A stretch of DNA of 52,525 nucleotides from Bacteriovorax stolpii (GTDB lineage Bacteria > Bdellovibrionota > Bacteriovoracia > Bacteriovoracales > Bacteriovoracaceae). The position numbers and the translations under genes are program-made. Of the stretch, positions 26,510 through 34,587 are shown in pieces (the stretch's first letter is position 1; the number at the start of each line of letters is the position of its first letter). Location of the stretch: contig CAMASK010000011.1 of the NCBI GenBank assembly GCA_945860895.1, positions 1-52,525 on the forward strand. Reading direction: 5' to 3'. The notes under the pieces were generated by a model. The model was not told where the DNA came from, ran no database searches, and saw nothing but the letters and a program-made list of their open reading frames with translations.

Positions 26510-27787
26510 TTAGCGAGATTTGATATCAACATACTTATTGGAAGTATCACCGATGTAAATTTGACGAGGACGACAAATTTTAAATCCTGGCTGCTCAACC
26601 ATTTCCTTCCACTGCGCCATCCAACCTGGGAGACGACCCATAGCAAACATTACAGTAAACATATTAGTTGGAATTCCCAGGGCACGGTAAATGATCCCTG
26701 AGTAGAAATCGACATTGGGATAAAGCTTTCTTGAAACGAAGTATTCATCTTTTAGTGCAACAGCTTCTAAACCTTTTGCAATATCTAAAAGTGGATCTTG
26801 TACACCAAGAGTTGCAAGAACAGAATCACAAGCAGTCTTAATGATTTTTGCACGTGGATCAAAGTTTTTATAAACTCGGTGACCAAATCCCATCAGCCTT
26901 GAGCCAGAATTCTTATCTTTAACTTCGGCCAGGAAAGCCTCATAGCCTTTACCTGATTCTTTAATTTCCTGAAGCATTTCAAGCACGGCCTGATTAGCAC
27001 CACCATGAAGAGGTCCCCATAGAGCATCAACACCAGCAGAAATGGTAGCGAAAATATTTGCCTTAGAAGATCCCACCATACGGACTGAAGACGTTGAACA
27101 GTTTTGTTCATGATCTACATGAAGGATTAAAAGAATATCGAGAGCCTTGGCAACTTTTGGATCGACTTTATCATTTCCAGTCATCATGTGAATAAAATCG
27201 GAACAATAATCAAGATTTTTATTTGATTTTACAAACTCTTTGCCTTGAGAGTGACGGAAAGCATAAGCGGCCATAACTTTTAATTGACCCATCAATTGGG
27301 CAATTGCTGTGTCTTTCTGGGCAGGAGTTAAATCCTGTGCACAGAGATCATTATAAAAAGCAGAAAGTGAAACGATGTTTGAAGAAAGAATCGCCATTGG
27401 ATGAGCATCTTTAGGAAATGCCTTAATCATTGATTTGATCCCTTCTGGAACTTCATCAAAGGAAGCGATTCGTGTTTCAAATGCTTTAAGTTCAGCAACT
27501 GTTGGAAGTTTGCCGTAAAAAATCAAATAAGATGATTCAAGAAAAGAAGATTTTTCAGCAATCTCTTCAATCGAGTAACCACGATATTTTAAAATTCCCT
27601 TCTCACCATCTAAGAATGTAATGGCAGAGGTACAAGCACCAGTGTCCATATAACCAGAATCGATTGTTACATAACCTGTTTCTGCACGAAGTTTTGTAAT
27701 ATCGATGGCCACTTCACCTTCGGTACCTATGAAAATCGGTAACTCGATGTTTTTATCTTTAACAATAAGTTTTGCCTTTTCAGACAT
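26510..27787 (-). CDS. gltA: Citrate synthase
   Basis: Citrate synthase condenses acetyl-CoA with oxaloacetate at the entry of the TCA cycle. The start at 27787 (MSEKAKLIV) is chosen because AAGGAG lies 8 bases before it; the frame opens 13 codons earlier without a site. The 425 residues match the Gram-negative hexameric type I enzyme (about 427). Visible blocks are GACTSAITFLDGEKGILKYRGYSI, the HVDHEQNCSTSSVR motif with the active His, GPLHGGANQAVLEM, GFGHRVYKNFDPRAK with the second catalytic His, and the final Arg-bearing ICRPRQIYIG. It is a single gene with a terminator behind it. Confidence 0.98.
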   Translation of the reverse strand: MSEKAKLIVKDKNIELPIFIGTEGEVAIDITKLRAETGYVTIDSGYMDTGACTSAITFLDGEKGILKYRGYSIEEIAEKSSFLESSYLIFYGKLPTVAELKAFETRIASFDEVPEGIKSMIKAFPKDAHPMAILSSNIVSLSAFYNDLCAQDLTPAQKDTAIAQLMGQLKVMAAYAFRHSQGKEFVKSNKNLDYCSDFIHMMTGNDKVDPKVAKALDILLILHVDHEQNCSTSSVRMVGSSKANIFATISAGVDALWGPLHGGANQAVLEMLQEIKESGKGYEAFLAEVKDKNSGSRLMGFGHRVYKNFDPRAKIIKTACDSVLATLGVQDPLLDIAKGLEAVALKDEYFVSRKLYPNVDFYSGIIYRALGIPTNMFTVMFAMGRLPGWMAQWKEMVEQPGFKICRPRQIYIGDTSNKYVDIKSR

Positions 27788-28102
27788 ATGAGAACTCCTT
27801 AAAAAATGAGAGCATATTAGCTTCAATTACATGTATCTGTCTAAAAATATGGATGTTGTTAATTCGGAAGAATTCCCCCTAAAGTTGAGCTTTGATTCCA
27901 CCACTCTGGGGCCAAATCGCACTCCCAAATGGTGACAAAAAAACTCCACAATAAGCGTCATCATTCCTAGGGTGCGCCGCGTCTTGTGGCTGATATAAAA
28001 CAAAATAACCCCTCACTGAGTAATTTCTTACAGTTTGGCTGAATTTTTGCTCTTAGAGTCTTCAAATTCAAACAAGACGTTTGGGTATCAAGGAGAAAGG
28101 GC
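27788..28102. other. Intergenic region between divergent gltA and an Arg-rich secreted protein
   Basis: A 315-base stretch that must hold both divergent promoters. On the minus strand TAGACA and TAATAT spaced by 18 bases, near 27812-27843, is a weak sigma-70-like candidate for gltA. On the plus strand only the AAGGAGAAAGG binding site right before 28103 is clear. No gene, repeat or structured RNA was recognised. Confidence 0.4.
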
Positions 28103-29251
28103 ATGAGTAAAGCTTCATCATTATTTGTTTTAATTTTGTTCGCAGCACTGGTCTCTCAAGTGAATGCACAGGTTCGTCCAGGTCCTGGCCCCGTTCAAAG
28201 CTACGGTCAGCAGGACCAAGTTATCTCTCAAAGAATTTCTCAAAGTCTTCGTATGAGAGAGGTCCGGCGCATCTCAGAACTCCTGAGGCTCTCAATGTCT
28301 GAATCCATGGATCTTCAGGCGAGCTCCCTTACAATATTGGCACAAAGCTTACGAGGAGCGGCCATCATCGAAATCTCTTCCAGGGGAAGGTTGATTTCAT
28401 CGCAAAGTGTTCGGCGTCAATTAAGTGAAGTCACCATGCTGATCCCGGCAATGACTAGTCTCGATGAATTAGAACTTTCAGTCTCTGATGATGTTATTAT
28501 CGATACCGTTAGTGCTCTGGTAAGAAGCTCTCGCTCTCAAGGTCCTGGACCCGCTCGGCAAATGCAACCCATGTCTGGTCAAATGCTTCGATTGGATGTG
28601 AGGCAAGACATTCGTTACAGTGGAGAAATTCATCTTAAGCAATTAGTGAAGCAGCAACTGGGTTTGAATCTAGAAGGTGCCCAAATTGAAAGAATCGCAG
28701 TAGAAGCTCAAGTGACGAGAGGTTTTTCAGCGAGTGTACAAGTTGAATTAAATGGTCGCTTGGTTGGCCCAGTTAAAACCATTAACACTTCTCAAATTGT
28801 AACTCCTATTCCTCTAAACAGTATTGAAGAAGTTCGTGGTTCCCTAAGATTATTAGTTCGCGGTGATGTCGTCATTAATCAGGTTCATATCCGCATCGGT
28901 CAGGTTCGTCCGATTCAAAGTTACGGTGGTGGCAGACAGGTTGAAAGATTCCAGGTGTTTCAAGAGATTTCGTCTGGTCGTCCTTTAGAATTGTCTCGTC
29001 TCTTGCCTTACGATAATCGCCTTGTTTCTTCAATTTCAATCGATGGACGCTCTTCACGAAGTTCATCAGCTGAAGTTGCTCTGGTTGCCATGGGACAGTT
29101 AATAGGAAGTGTGATTGTGACCCAAGTTCCTATGCGGCCAATGATTCAGTTGATGAGACCAGCCTCTTTGCGAGAACTTAGTCTTCAATCACTTTCTCCA
29201 GTCATTATTGACGCCCTGGAAATAGGCTTCGATGATCATCAAATGTGGTAA
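28103..29251 (+). CDS. Arg-rich, Lys-poor secreted protein of unknown function
   Basis: A 382-residue exported protein. The signal peptide ends VSQVNA before QVRPGPGPVQSYG. A similar tag, GQVRPIQSYGGG, recurs near residue 270, separating two beta-rich modules of about 95 residues that look like copies of each other (SGEIHLKQLVKQQLG... and GRPLELSRLLPYDNR...). Each module alternates short hydrophobic strands. By eye there are 36 Arg but only 4 Lys, unlike the Lys-rich neighbours. An AAGGAG site precedes the ATG and a strong terminator follows, so it is a single gene. It is probably periplasmic or surface-bound. Confidence 0.8.
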   Translation: MSKASSLFVLILFAALVSQVNAQVRPGPGPVQSYGQQDQVISQRISQSLRMREVRRISELLRLSMSESMDLQASSLTILAQSLRGAAIIEISSRGRLISSQSVRRQLSEVTMLIPAMTSLDELELSVSDDVIIDTVSALVRSSRSQGPGPARQMQPMSGQMLRLDVRQDIRYSGEIHLKQLVKQQLGLNLEGAQIERIAVEAQVTRGFSASVQVELNGRLVGPVKTINTSQIVTPIPLNSIEEVRGSLRLLVRGDVVINQVHIRIGQVRPIQSYGGGRQVERFQVFQEISSGRPLELSRLLPYDNRLVSSISIDGRSSRSSSAEVALVAMGQLIGSVIVTQVPMRPMIQLMRPASLRELSLQSLSPVIIDALEIGFDDHQMW

Positions 29252-29259
29252 TATCAGCT

Positions 29260-29292
29260 GCTCCCCCCTTCTCGGGGGAGCATCTATTTTTT
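29260..29292 (+). terminator. Intrinsic terminator
   Basis: GCTCCCCC (29260-29267), loop CTTCTC, GGGGGAGC (29274-29281), then atctatttttt. It closes the Arg-rich secreted protein gene. Confidence 0.88.
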
Positions 29293-29354
29293 AGCTAGAT
29301 TGAATGCTTTTTATCTGTTTTCCTTCTCGGGCCCAAAGGCATACATAGTGCCTC

Positions 29355-29693
29355 ATGAAAAACACTCTTATCCTTATATTCTGCCTTTTTGCTTATAATG
29401 CTTTTGCTAAAGAAACTGAAGTGGACGTTATATCTGCAGAATTTAATATTGAAGATCATCTTCAGCATAAATCTCTTTGTTTAACGGTCGTTAGAGTGCC
29501 TGCCACAGGAGAATTCTTGGGAGTTGTAGAAGGTCTTTACGATTGCTTTTATGCCAGAGCTGCTAAAAGATCAATTGACCACAAAATCAAGATTGATTTA
29601 AATATTTTAAGGCACTTCGAGGATCACGACCTTCACAACCATTTACAAATGATGGATGGCCAGCTACAGTTTTTATTCTCTGAAGGGGAATAA
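29355..29693 (+). CDS. Small secreted hypothetical protein
   Basis: A 112-residue protein with signal peptide MKNTLILIFCLFAYNAFA, cut before KETEVD. The mature part is acidic and His-rich toward the end (HFEDHDLHNHLQMMD) and has two Cys (SLCLTV, YDCFYA). No domain was recognised. The stop is 2 bases before the TTG start of sfsA, so it leads the three-gene sfsA-nadD unit. It is probably periplasmic. Confidence 0.7.
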   Translation: MKNTLILIFCLFAYNAFAKETEVDVISAEFNIEDHLQHKSLCLTVVRVPATGEFLGVVEGLYDCFYARAAKRSIDHKIKIDLNILRHFEDHDLHNHLQMMDGQLQFLFSEGE

Positions 29694-29695
29694 AA

Positions 29696-30394
29696 TTGAA
29701 ATGGTCTGAACCATTAATCCAAGCCACAATTCTCAAACGCTATAAACGTTTTCTTGCCGACATTGATCTAGGCGAAAAAATGATCACGGCCCATGTGCCC
29801 AATACTGGGAGCATGACTTCTTGTTGGGAACCCAATTGGAAATGCGCTCTCAGTGTTTCAAAAAATCCTGATCGAAAAATGCCCCATACGCTCGAATTGA
29901 TACACAATGGAGAAACCTGGATTGGTGTCAACACTATGAATGCCAATAAGTTGGCCAAAATATGGTTAACCAAAAACCTCATCCCAGAACTCTCTGGCTA
30001 TAAAACAGTGATTCCTGAGAAAAAAATTGGTCTCTCCAGGATGGACTTTTATCTTGATGATCATTCTGATAAACCGGCCTGTTTTGTAGAAGTTAAAAAT
30101 GTAACACTCAAAAAAGATGGTCTCGCTCAATTTCCAGATTCGGTTTCAGAACGTGGACAAAAACATTTACAGGAATTGATGGAAATCAAGAAAAGTGGCC
30201 TTAGGGCCGCCATGCTTTACGTTGTACAACGAGAGGATGTAGAGAAATTCACTGCAGCTGGCTCTATTGATGCCAAATATGCATTCCTTTTAAAAGATGC
30301 TCAAGCGGCCGGAGTCGAAATTTATGCTTACCAATGCAATATGGGACTTAAGGAATTGACTCTTGGAAAGCGTTTGCCAGTGGAGTTTAACTAA
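29696..30394 (+). CDS. sfsA: SfsA family protein (sugar fermentation stimulation homologue)
   Basis: A 232-residue SfsA protein. It starts with TTG: the codons KWSEPLIQATILKRYKRFLAD match the family N-terminus exactly, and AAGGGG sits just before. Other family blocks are AHVPNTGSM, the nuclease-like EVKNVTL with the preceding SRMDFYLDDH, FPDSVSERGQKHLQEL, and VVQREDVEKF. SfsA has an OB-like N-domain and a PD-(D/E)xK-like C-domain; E. coli SfsA binds DNA and affects maltose genes, but the true role is unsettled. The TAA overlaps the next ATG (TAATG). Confidence 0.95.
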   Translation: MKWSEPLIQATILKRYKRFLADIDLGEKMITAHVPNTGSMTSCWEPNWKCALSVSKNPDRKMPHTLELIHNGETWIGVNTMNANKLAKIWLTKNLIPELSGYKTVIPEKKIGLSRMDFYLDDHSDKPACFVEVKNVTLKKDGLAQFPDSVSERGQKHLQELMEIKKSGLRAAMLYVVQREDVEKFTAAGSIDAKYAFLLKDAQAAGVEIYAYQCNMGLKELTLGKRLPVEFN

Positions 30395-31194
30395 TGGAAA
30401 AACTCTATTTGTCAGTGAACAATGAAGTTCTAAGGGCACGTCAAAGTGAAGCTTTTGATAAAGCGGGAAAAGTTATCACTTGGAAAAACCTTCAGTTCGA
30501 ATATACGACCTCACCGCTTTTGATGATAAACTGGCCCATTATTTTACCGGAATTAGCACCAACCACAGCGCGAAGCTTGTTAGACTTAGTGGGCTCAAGA
30601 TATCCCTTTTCTCCAAACTATGAAGCCTTAAAAGAGCTCTGCCCGGAATTGATTTTTTCACGAGAAACCAATGAATGGGTCTTTTTTGGAGGAAGCTTTA
30701 ATCCCTGGCACAAGGGTCATCAGTCATGCCTGAATCTTCTTCTAGAAGATAAGGTCTGTTTTATTCTCCCAGATCGAAATCCCTATAAAGAATTAAAAGT
30801 TCTCGAACCTGTCTCAACCATTATTGAACTGGTTTCAAAAATTAAATTTGGCAAAAATCATTTCATTGCTCCCACTTTCCTTTTGGATTTTCAGAAGAAT
30901 CCAACCATCACTTGGATTGAGAAACTACATAAGGATTTTCCAGATAAAAAACTCTCACTACTTATGGGTTTTGACAGCTTAACCAATGTTCATAATTGGG
31001 TTAGGGCCAGCGAATTACTCCCCATGATTAGTACTCTCTATGTTGTTTCAAGATTGGAAGAAGATGAAGAGAGAGCAAAAATTGTTAATCCCTTAATGGA
31101 AATGGCTCCTCAACTAAAAGTGGAATTTCTAGGACGACATGACTACGAAACACTTTCATCAACAGAAATTCGAAAAACCATCGATAAAAGATAG
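30394..31194 (+). CDS. nadD: Nicotinate-mononucleotide adenylyltransferase with an N-terminal extension
   Basis: A 266-residue protein; NadD enzymes are usually 190-220. It joins ATP and nicotinate mononucleotide to give deamido-NAD. The nucleotidyltransferase domain starts near residue 96: FFGGSFNPWHKGH (the (H/T)xGH motif at 106-109), then LPDRNPYK, LLMGFDSLTNVHNWVRASEL (the GxDxLxxxxxW block) and the end motif LSSTEIRK. The first 95 residues are an extension with no recognised family. The gene is translationally coupled to sfsA. A terminator follows. Confidence 0.88.
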   Translation: MEKLYLSVNNEVLRARQSEAFDKAGKVITWKNLQFEYTTSPLLMINWPIILPELAPTTARSLLDLVGSRYPFSPNYEALKELCPELIFSRETNEWVFFGGSFNPWHKGHQSCLNLLLEDKVCFILPDRNPYKELKVLEPVSTIIELVSKIKFGKNHFIAPTFLLDFQKNPTITWIEKLHKDFPDKKLSLLMGFDSLTNVHNWVRASELLPMISTLYVVSRLEEDEERAKIVNPLMEMAPQLKVEFLGRHDYETLSSTEIRKTIDKR

Positions 31195-31204
31195 CAAAAA
31201 AAAA

Positions 31205-31220
31205 GGGAGCCGAAGCTCCC
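31205..31220. terminator. Bidirectional intrinsic terminator
   Basis: GGGAGC, tetraloop CGAA, GCTCCC, with an A run (31196-31204) on the left and tctcattttt on the right. It lies between the convergent nadD and Tyr/Cys-tail genes and can serve both strands. Confidence 0.85.
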
Positions 31221-31233
31221 TCTCATTTTTAGC

Positions 31234-31824
31234 TTAATAGCAATAATACTGGGGGCTGTAGTAGCAGTCGTCATAACAACTGTAACCATACCAGTAGTCA
31301 TCATAGCAATATGTGTCACAAACATAAATATCTCTGTAGTAACAGCTATTACCAGAATAACCTGTTGAAACATTACCGCTAGCAAGAGCTACAGCGATGG
31401 CAACGATTAATACTCCCACTGCCAGATAGATGAAAACTTCGCCATTCCAACTAGCACCTGATGAATATGATTTCTTCATTGTATCAAGTACATACTTGGA
31501 TGCTTCGCCAGTAGACATCTTGTTGATTTGAATCATGCTCATAGCAGTCTCAAGATCTTGAGCAGCTTTAGCATCTTTAATTTCTGATTTGGCAAAATCA
31601 ATTAACTGGGCATTAGTAAGACCTTTTGCCTGAAGATCCCGAACAGTCGCTGCGAATTTCTTCATTTCAGCTTCGTAGAAAGCATTATCTTTCTGGTCCC
31701 ACTCTGTAGTGAGAGCGTAATTGAGTTCGTTGAAAGCAACTTTCAAACCTTCATTTGTTGCAGCCTGAGCTTGAACAGTAAAAATAGAAAGTACGAGCAT
31801 CAAACTGATAAATTTCTTAAACAC
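31234..31824 (-). CDS. Exported membrane protein with a Tyr/Cys-rich tail
   Basis: A 196-residue protein from a GTG start with GGAGG 4 bases before it. A signal peptide ending VQAQA is followed by a helical region (22-125, with TEWDQKDNAFYEAEMKKF) and one membrane segment (VFIYLAVGVLIVAIAVALA). The tail of about 45 residues holds roughly 15 Tyr and 6 Cys (SCYYRDIYVCDTYCYDDYWY and on to a final YYCY). Such a tail could cross-link through disulfides or bind metal or haem. No family was recognised. It ends at a bidirectional terminator, so it is a single gene. Confidence 0.8.
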   Translation of the reverse strand: MFKKFISLMLVLSIFTVQAQAATNEGLKVAFNELNYALTTEWDQKDNAFYEAEMKKFAATVRDLQAKGLTNAQLIDFAKSEIKDAKAAQDLETAMSMIQINKMSTGEASKYVLDTMKKSYSSGASWNGEVFIYLAVGVLIVAIAVALASGNVSTGYSGNSCYYRDIYVCDTYCYDDYWYGYSCYDDCYYSPQYYCY

Positions 31825-31935
31825 AGGACCTCCGAGAGATTTAAATGAGTAATTCCTGATTTACATATAGCACATTTTTCTGAAGTGAAAAATAAAACAG
31901 CGACTGTAAATATTTTACAATATCTTACAAAAGAT

Positions 31936-31956
31936 TTGGTGTCATAAAGACACCAA
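31936..31956 (-). terminator. Hairpin after the metalloprotease operon
   Basis: On the minus strand TTGGTGTC, loop TTTAT, GACACCAA, followed by a short imperfect T-rich stretch (ATCTTTTG). It lies 3 bases after the protease stop. Confidence 0.55.
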
Positions 31957-31959
31957 TAA

Positions 31960-33174
31960 TTAGATGCCTCTCTGATTGAGGGCCTTAAGGATGCGAATTT
32001 TATCAACAAAAGGGTTAGCGCAATATTCATCGCAAGTCTGAATAATTCCATCTATTAATTCTTTTCTTATCGCTGAATTAGTGGTCACCCTCTTTCTTAG
32101 CTCAAACATGAATTTTTCGCCATTCTCTTCACCGAGTAGATTCTTGATTTCCCACAACATCCCAAAGACAAAATCAGTATTGGCGTATTCACCCATTTCA
32201 AACTGGATCATATAATCTTGCTTTCGTTTCGCATTCTTTCCATTGAAAGTGTTATATTTTTTGATGTGTTTGGCCAGTTTAGGTGAGCCCGCAATTTGTC
32301 CTGCAAAAAAATCCGCCATCCCTTCAATCACCGCAGTAGAGTGAGTTAAAAGTAAATGATCCGATAAAGCAGCATGTGAATATTCATGATAAATAATTTC
32401 TGGAATCAAGGCCGTATCAAGCCAATACCACTTGCGTGAAGCGAGCTTAGTAATTGGATCAATGAATTGATAACCAAATTCCATAATGACACTAGAACCA
32501 GCTGTGCGAAAAACATTATCAATTGAAAATGGACTACTTTGACGGCTTGTCCCCATCATCACCTGCAATATGTTCACCATAAATTTTTGGAGAGACTGCA
32601 TATGAATCTGATTTCTGAATCCCCGCATGAGTCCTTTGAATTCTTGATTGGCCAGACCATTAACTTTTAAATCGTCAATGTGAACGCGCTTCTTTGGACG
32701 AAACCAAATTTCTGTTTCCCATGGTTGAACTCCTCTGGAGGCCAGCCCTTTACCACCAGGAACAGTCAGAGCATTGTTTGATTGTGGATCAAGATTATCG
32801 TGAGCAAAGTGACCGAGTTCAGAAAATTGATTTGTGAGTTCCAGACGTATAATCATTTGAGCTTGATCTGCCACTAAAGCTGATCGAATATGATTTAGAA
32901 AGTAATTACGTGCCTTCGTCAAATGATAATAGACAGTGGCAGCCTTAAATATAAGCTCTTCGCTATCATCAAATTTGATGGCCTCGTTACTTTTACCTCT
33001 CACTATTCTGAAGTGCTTACCCTCAAAACTTGTTTCAGAAATCAGGTCCTGAAGAACAACATCCTCTTGATGCGCACGATTGCTTTCCGTACGAACGACA
33101 GCTTTAAAAACTCTCGCTTGAGCAAAGTTGGTGGCAATTAAAAAAAGAATAATTATGAGGATTAAGTTTTTCAT
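31960..33174 (-). CDS. Secreted zinc metalloprotease (gluzincin-like)
   Basis: A 404-residue exported protein: signal peptide ending TNFAQA, then RVFKAV. The zinc motif is HEYSH (H263, E264, H267) in PEIIYHEYSHAAL, and the third ligand is most likely E284 in VIEGMADFF, 17 residues on, as in gluzincins of the thermolysin type. The upstream WYWLDT and ITKLASRK segments are of unknown role. The N-terminal 240 residues form a pro- or accessory region with no known domain. The start codon overlaps the stop of the upstream gene, so the two are coupled. A protease acting on proteins outside or in the periplasm is likely; the substrate is unknown. Confidence 0.82.
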   Translation of the reverse strand: MKNLILIIILFLIATNFAQARVFKAVVRTESNRAHQEDVVLQDLISETSFEGKHFRIVRGKSNEAIKFDDSEELIFKAATVYYHLTKARNYFLNHIRSALVADQAQMIIRLELTNQFSELGHFAHDNLDPQSNNALTVPGGKGLASRGVQPWETEIWFRPKKRVHIDDLKVNGLANQEFKGLMRGFRNQIHMQSLQKFMVNILQVMMGTSRQSSPFSIDNVFRTAGSSVIMEFGYQFIDPITKLASRKWYWLDTALIPEIIYHEYSHAALSDHLLLTHSTAVIEGMADFFAGQIAGSPKLAKHIKKYNTFNGKNAKRKQDYMIQFEMGEYANTDFVFGMLWEIKNLLGEENGEKFMFELRKRVTTNSAIRKELIDGIIQTCDEYCANPFVDKIRILKALNQRGI

Positions 33175-34454
33175 TAAAATAACACCGTTGGATCGTTTTC
33201 AGTTGTTTTTTTCCGTTTACCTGCAGTGGCTTCAATCACAACGATCACAAGTGCAGGGATAAACCCATAAGGTGGGGGAATAGCAATTGTTGCTACCGAA
33301 GAGAAAGTCTTTATCCAGAGACCAGCTTTGTCCCAAAAAGTTTTTTTCGGGTTCCAGACTTCTTCAAGGGAAGCAACTATTTCAAGCTCAGAAGAAGGAA
33401 TCACCCCTATTTCATATGAAGCTAGCATCAAATCAACATAATCGGGTGAGCGAGAGTTAAAAAAAGAATTCAAGGTTAAAAGCCCCATTTCTTTTCGCAA
33501 TATTTTGATAGCGAATCGAAAGCGCTCCATAGGATCAAGAGATATTACCTCTTGCAATACACCCTCTTTATAACCTGAAATATCAACGGCATCATATTCA
33601 AGACGACTGCGTAATTTCTTGATTACATTACCCATCATAATAATTTGAAGATCAGTATAATTTTCAAATAATTTCTGACGGCGGCTCAGCTTCATCTTCT
33701 TTGCCTTACCAGTGACGAAATTACTTTTCTCCAGAGGGTCTCTTAATGGATATTGAGTACGCAGTGTTTTGATTTTTAATTGATAAGAAGCAAGTGTTAG
33801 TATAGTGCTTTCAACTTTATTCAGACGACCTTGTTCAAGTTCAAGATATATCCCAGCACTGATTTTTCCTTCTTTGAAAGCTTTAAGATGAAGAGCTTCC
33901 AGTTGATAAGACTCCATTTTTTTATCGTGTTTTAATAGCTCTGAATAATAAGTTGCGTAAACTTCATCGAAACAACCTTTTTTTGAGAAACGTTTTTCAT
34001 AAGACTCAATCACCATCAGCTGATTTTGAGTTGTTGCATTGTCTTCAGGAAAAAAAATATTTTCTTCGTCCTTTTCAATCAACTGCGTATTTTTAACGGA
34101 ATGAGCGTTTAAAAGAATCCTGACCACGACATCATCGATACTATTTTCATCACGAAGCAGATAAATTAATCCCTTGAAATCAAGTTTGATTAATCTCTCG
34201 TCCAGAATTTCCTGAATCGACTTATTTAATGAATAGGAACAAACTTTTTTTGGATCTTGTTTTTTTAAAGCAGCAGAATAGATTTCCAGGGCATTTTCCC
34301 TGGAAATCTTTTTAAGTACTCTTTTAATTTTATACTGGTTTAGTTTGGTGACGTAGACCGATTCCCCTTCTCTCACGTTAATAAAAGAAGTCCCTTCCTC
34401 CTGAGCGTGAAGAGCGGATGCAAATAGAGTTAAGGTGAGTAACAACCACCACAT
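33174..34454 (-). CDS. Exported helical protein coupled to the metalloprotease
   Basis: A 426-residue protein from the ATG at 34454, chosen for its AAGGA site and clean signal peptide (MWWLLLTLTLFASALHA, then QEEGTS); the frame opens at a GTG at 34487. The mature chain is mainly helical and charged, with repeat-like helices (KLSRRQKLFENYTDLQIIMM). It ends in a hydrophobic stretch (IAIPPPYGFIPALVIVVIEA) and a basic tail. The hydrophobic end could anchor it in the membrane. No family was recognised. Overlap with the protease start suggests a chaperone, inhibitor or anchoring partner; this is inferred from position. Confidence 0.78.
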   Translation of the reverse strand: MWWLLLTLTLFASALHAQEEGTSFINVREGESVYVTKLNQYKIKRVLKKISRENALEIYSAALKKQDPKKVCSYSLNKSIQEILDERLIKLDFKGLIYLLRDENSIDDVVVRILLNAHSVKNTQLIEKDEENIFFPEDNATTQNQLMVIESYEKRFSKKGCFDEVYATYYSELLKHDKKMESYQLEALHLKAFKEGKISAGIYLELEQGRLNKVESTILTLASYQLKIKTLRTQYPLRDPLEKSNFVTGKAKKMKLSRRQKLFENYTDLQIIMMGNVIKKLRSRLEYDAVDISGYKEGVLQEVISLDPMERFRFAIKILRKEMGLLTLNSFFNSRSPDYVDLMLASYEIGVIPSSELEIVASLEEVWNPKKTFWDKAGLWIKTFSSVATIAIPPPYGFIPALVIVVIEATAGKRKKTTENDPTVLF

Positions 34455-34587
34455 AGCTTTAAGTCCTTGATTACGCGACACTAGCACTGCGTTATACCAA
34501 AAGGTAGTGACTGAGTAAAAATGAAATGATGTCTTGTTCAGTGTTTTAAATCTGATTCTCCCTTATAATTCGATTACATAGGAGAAA

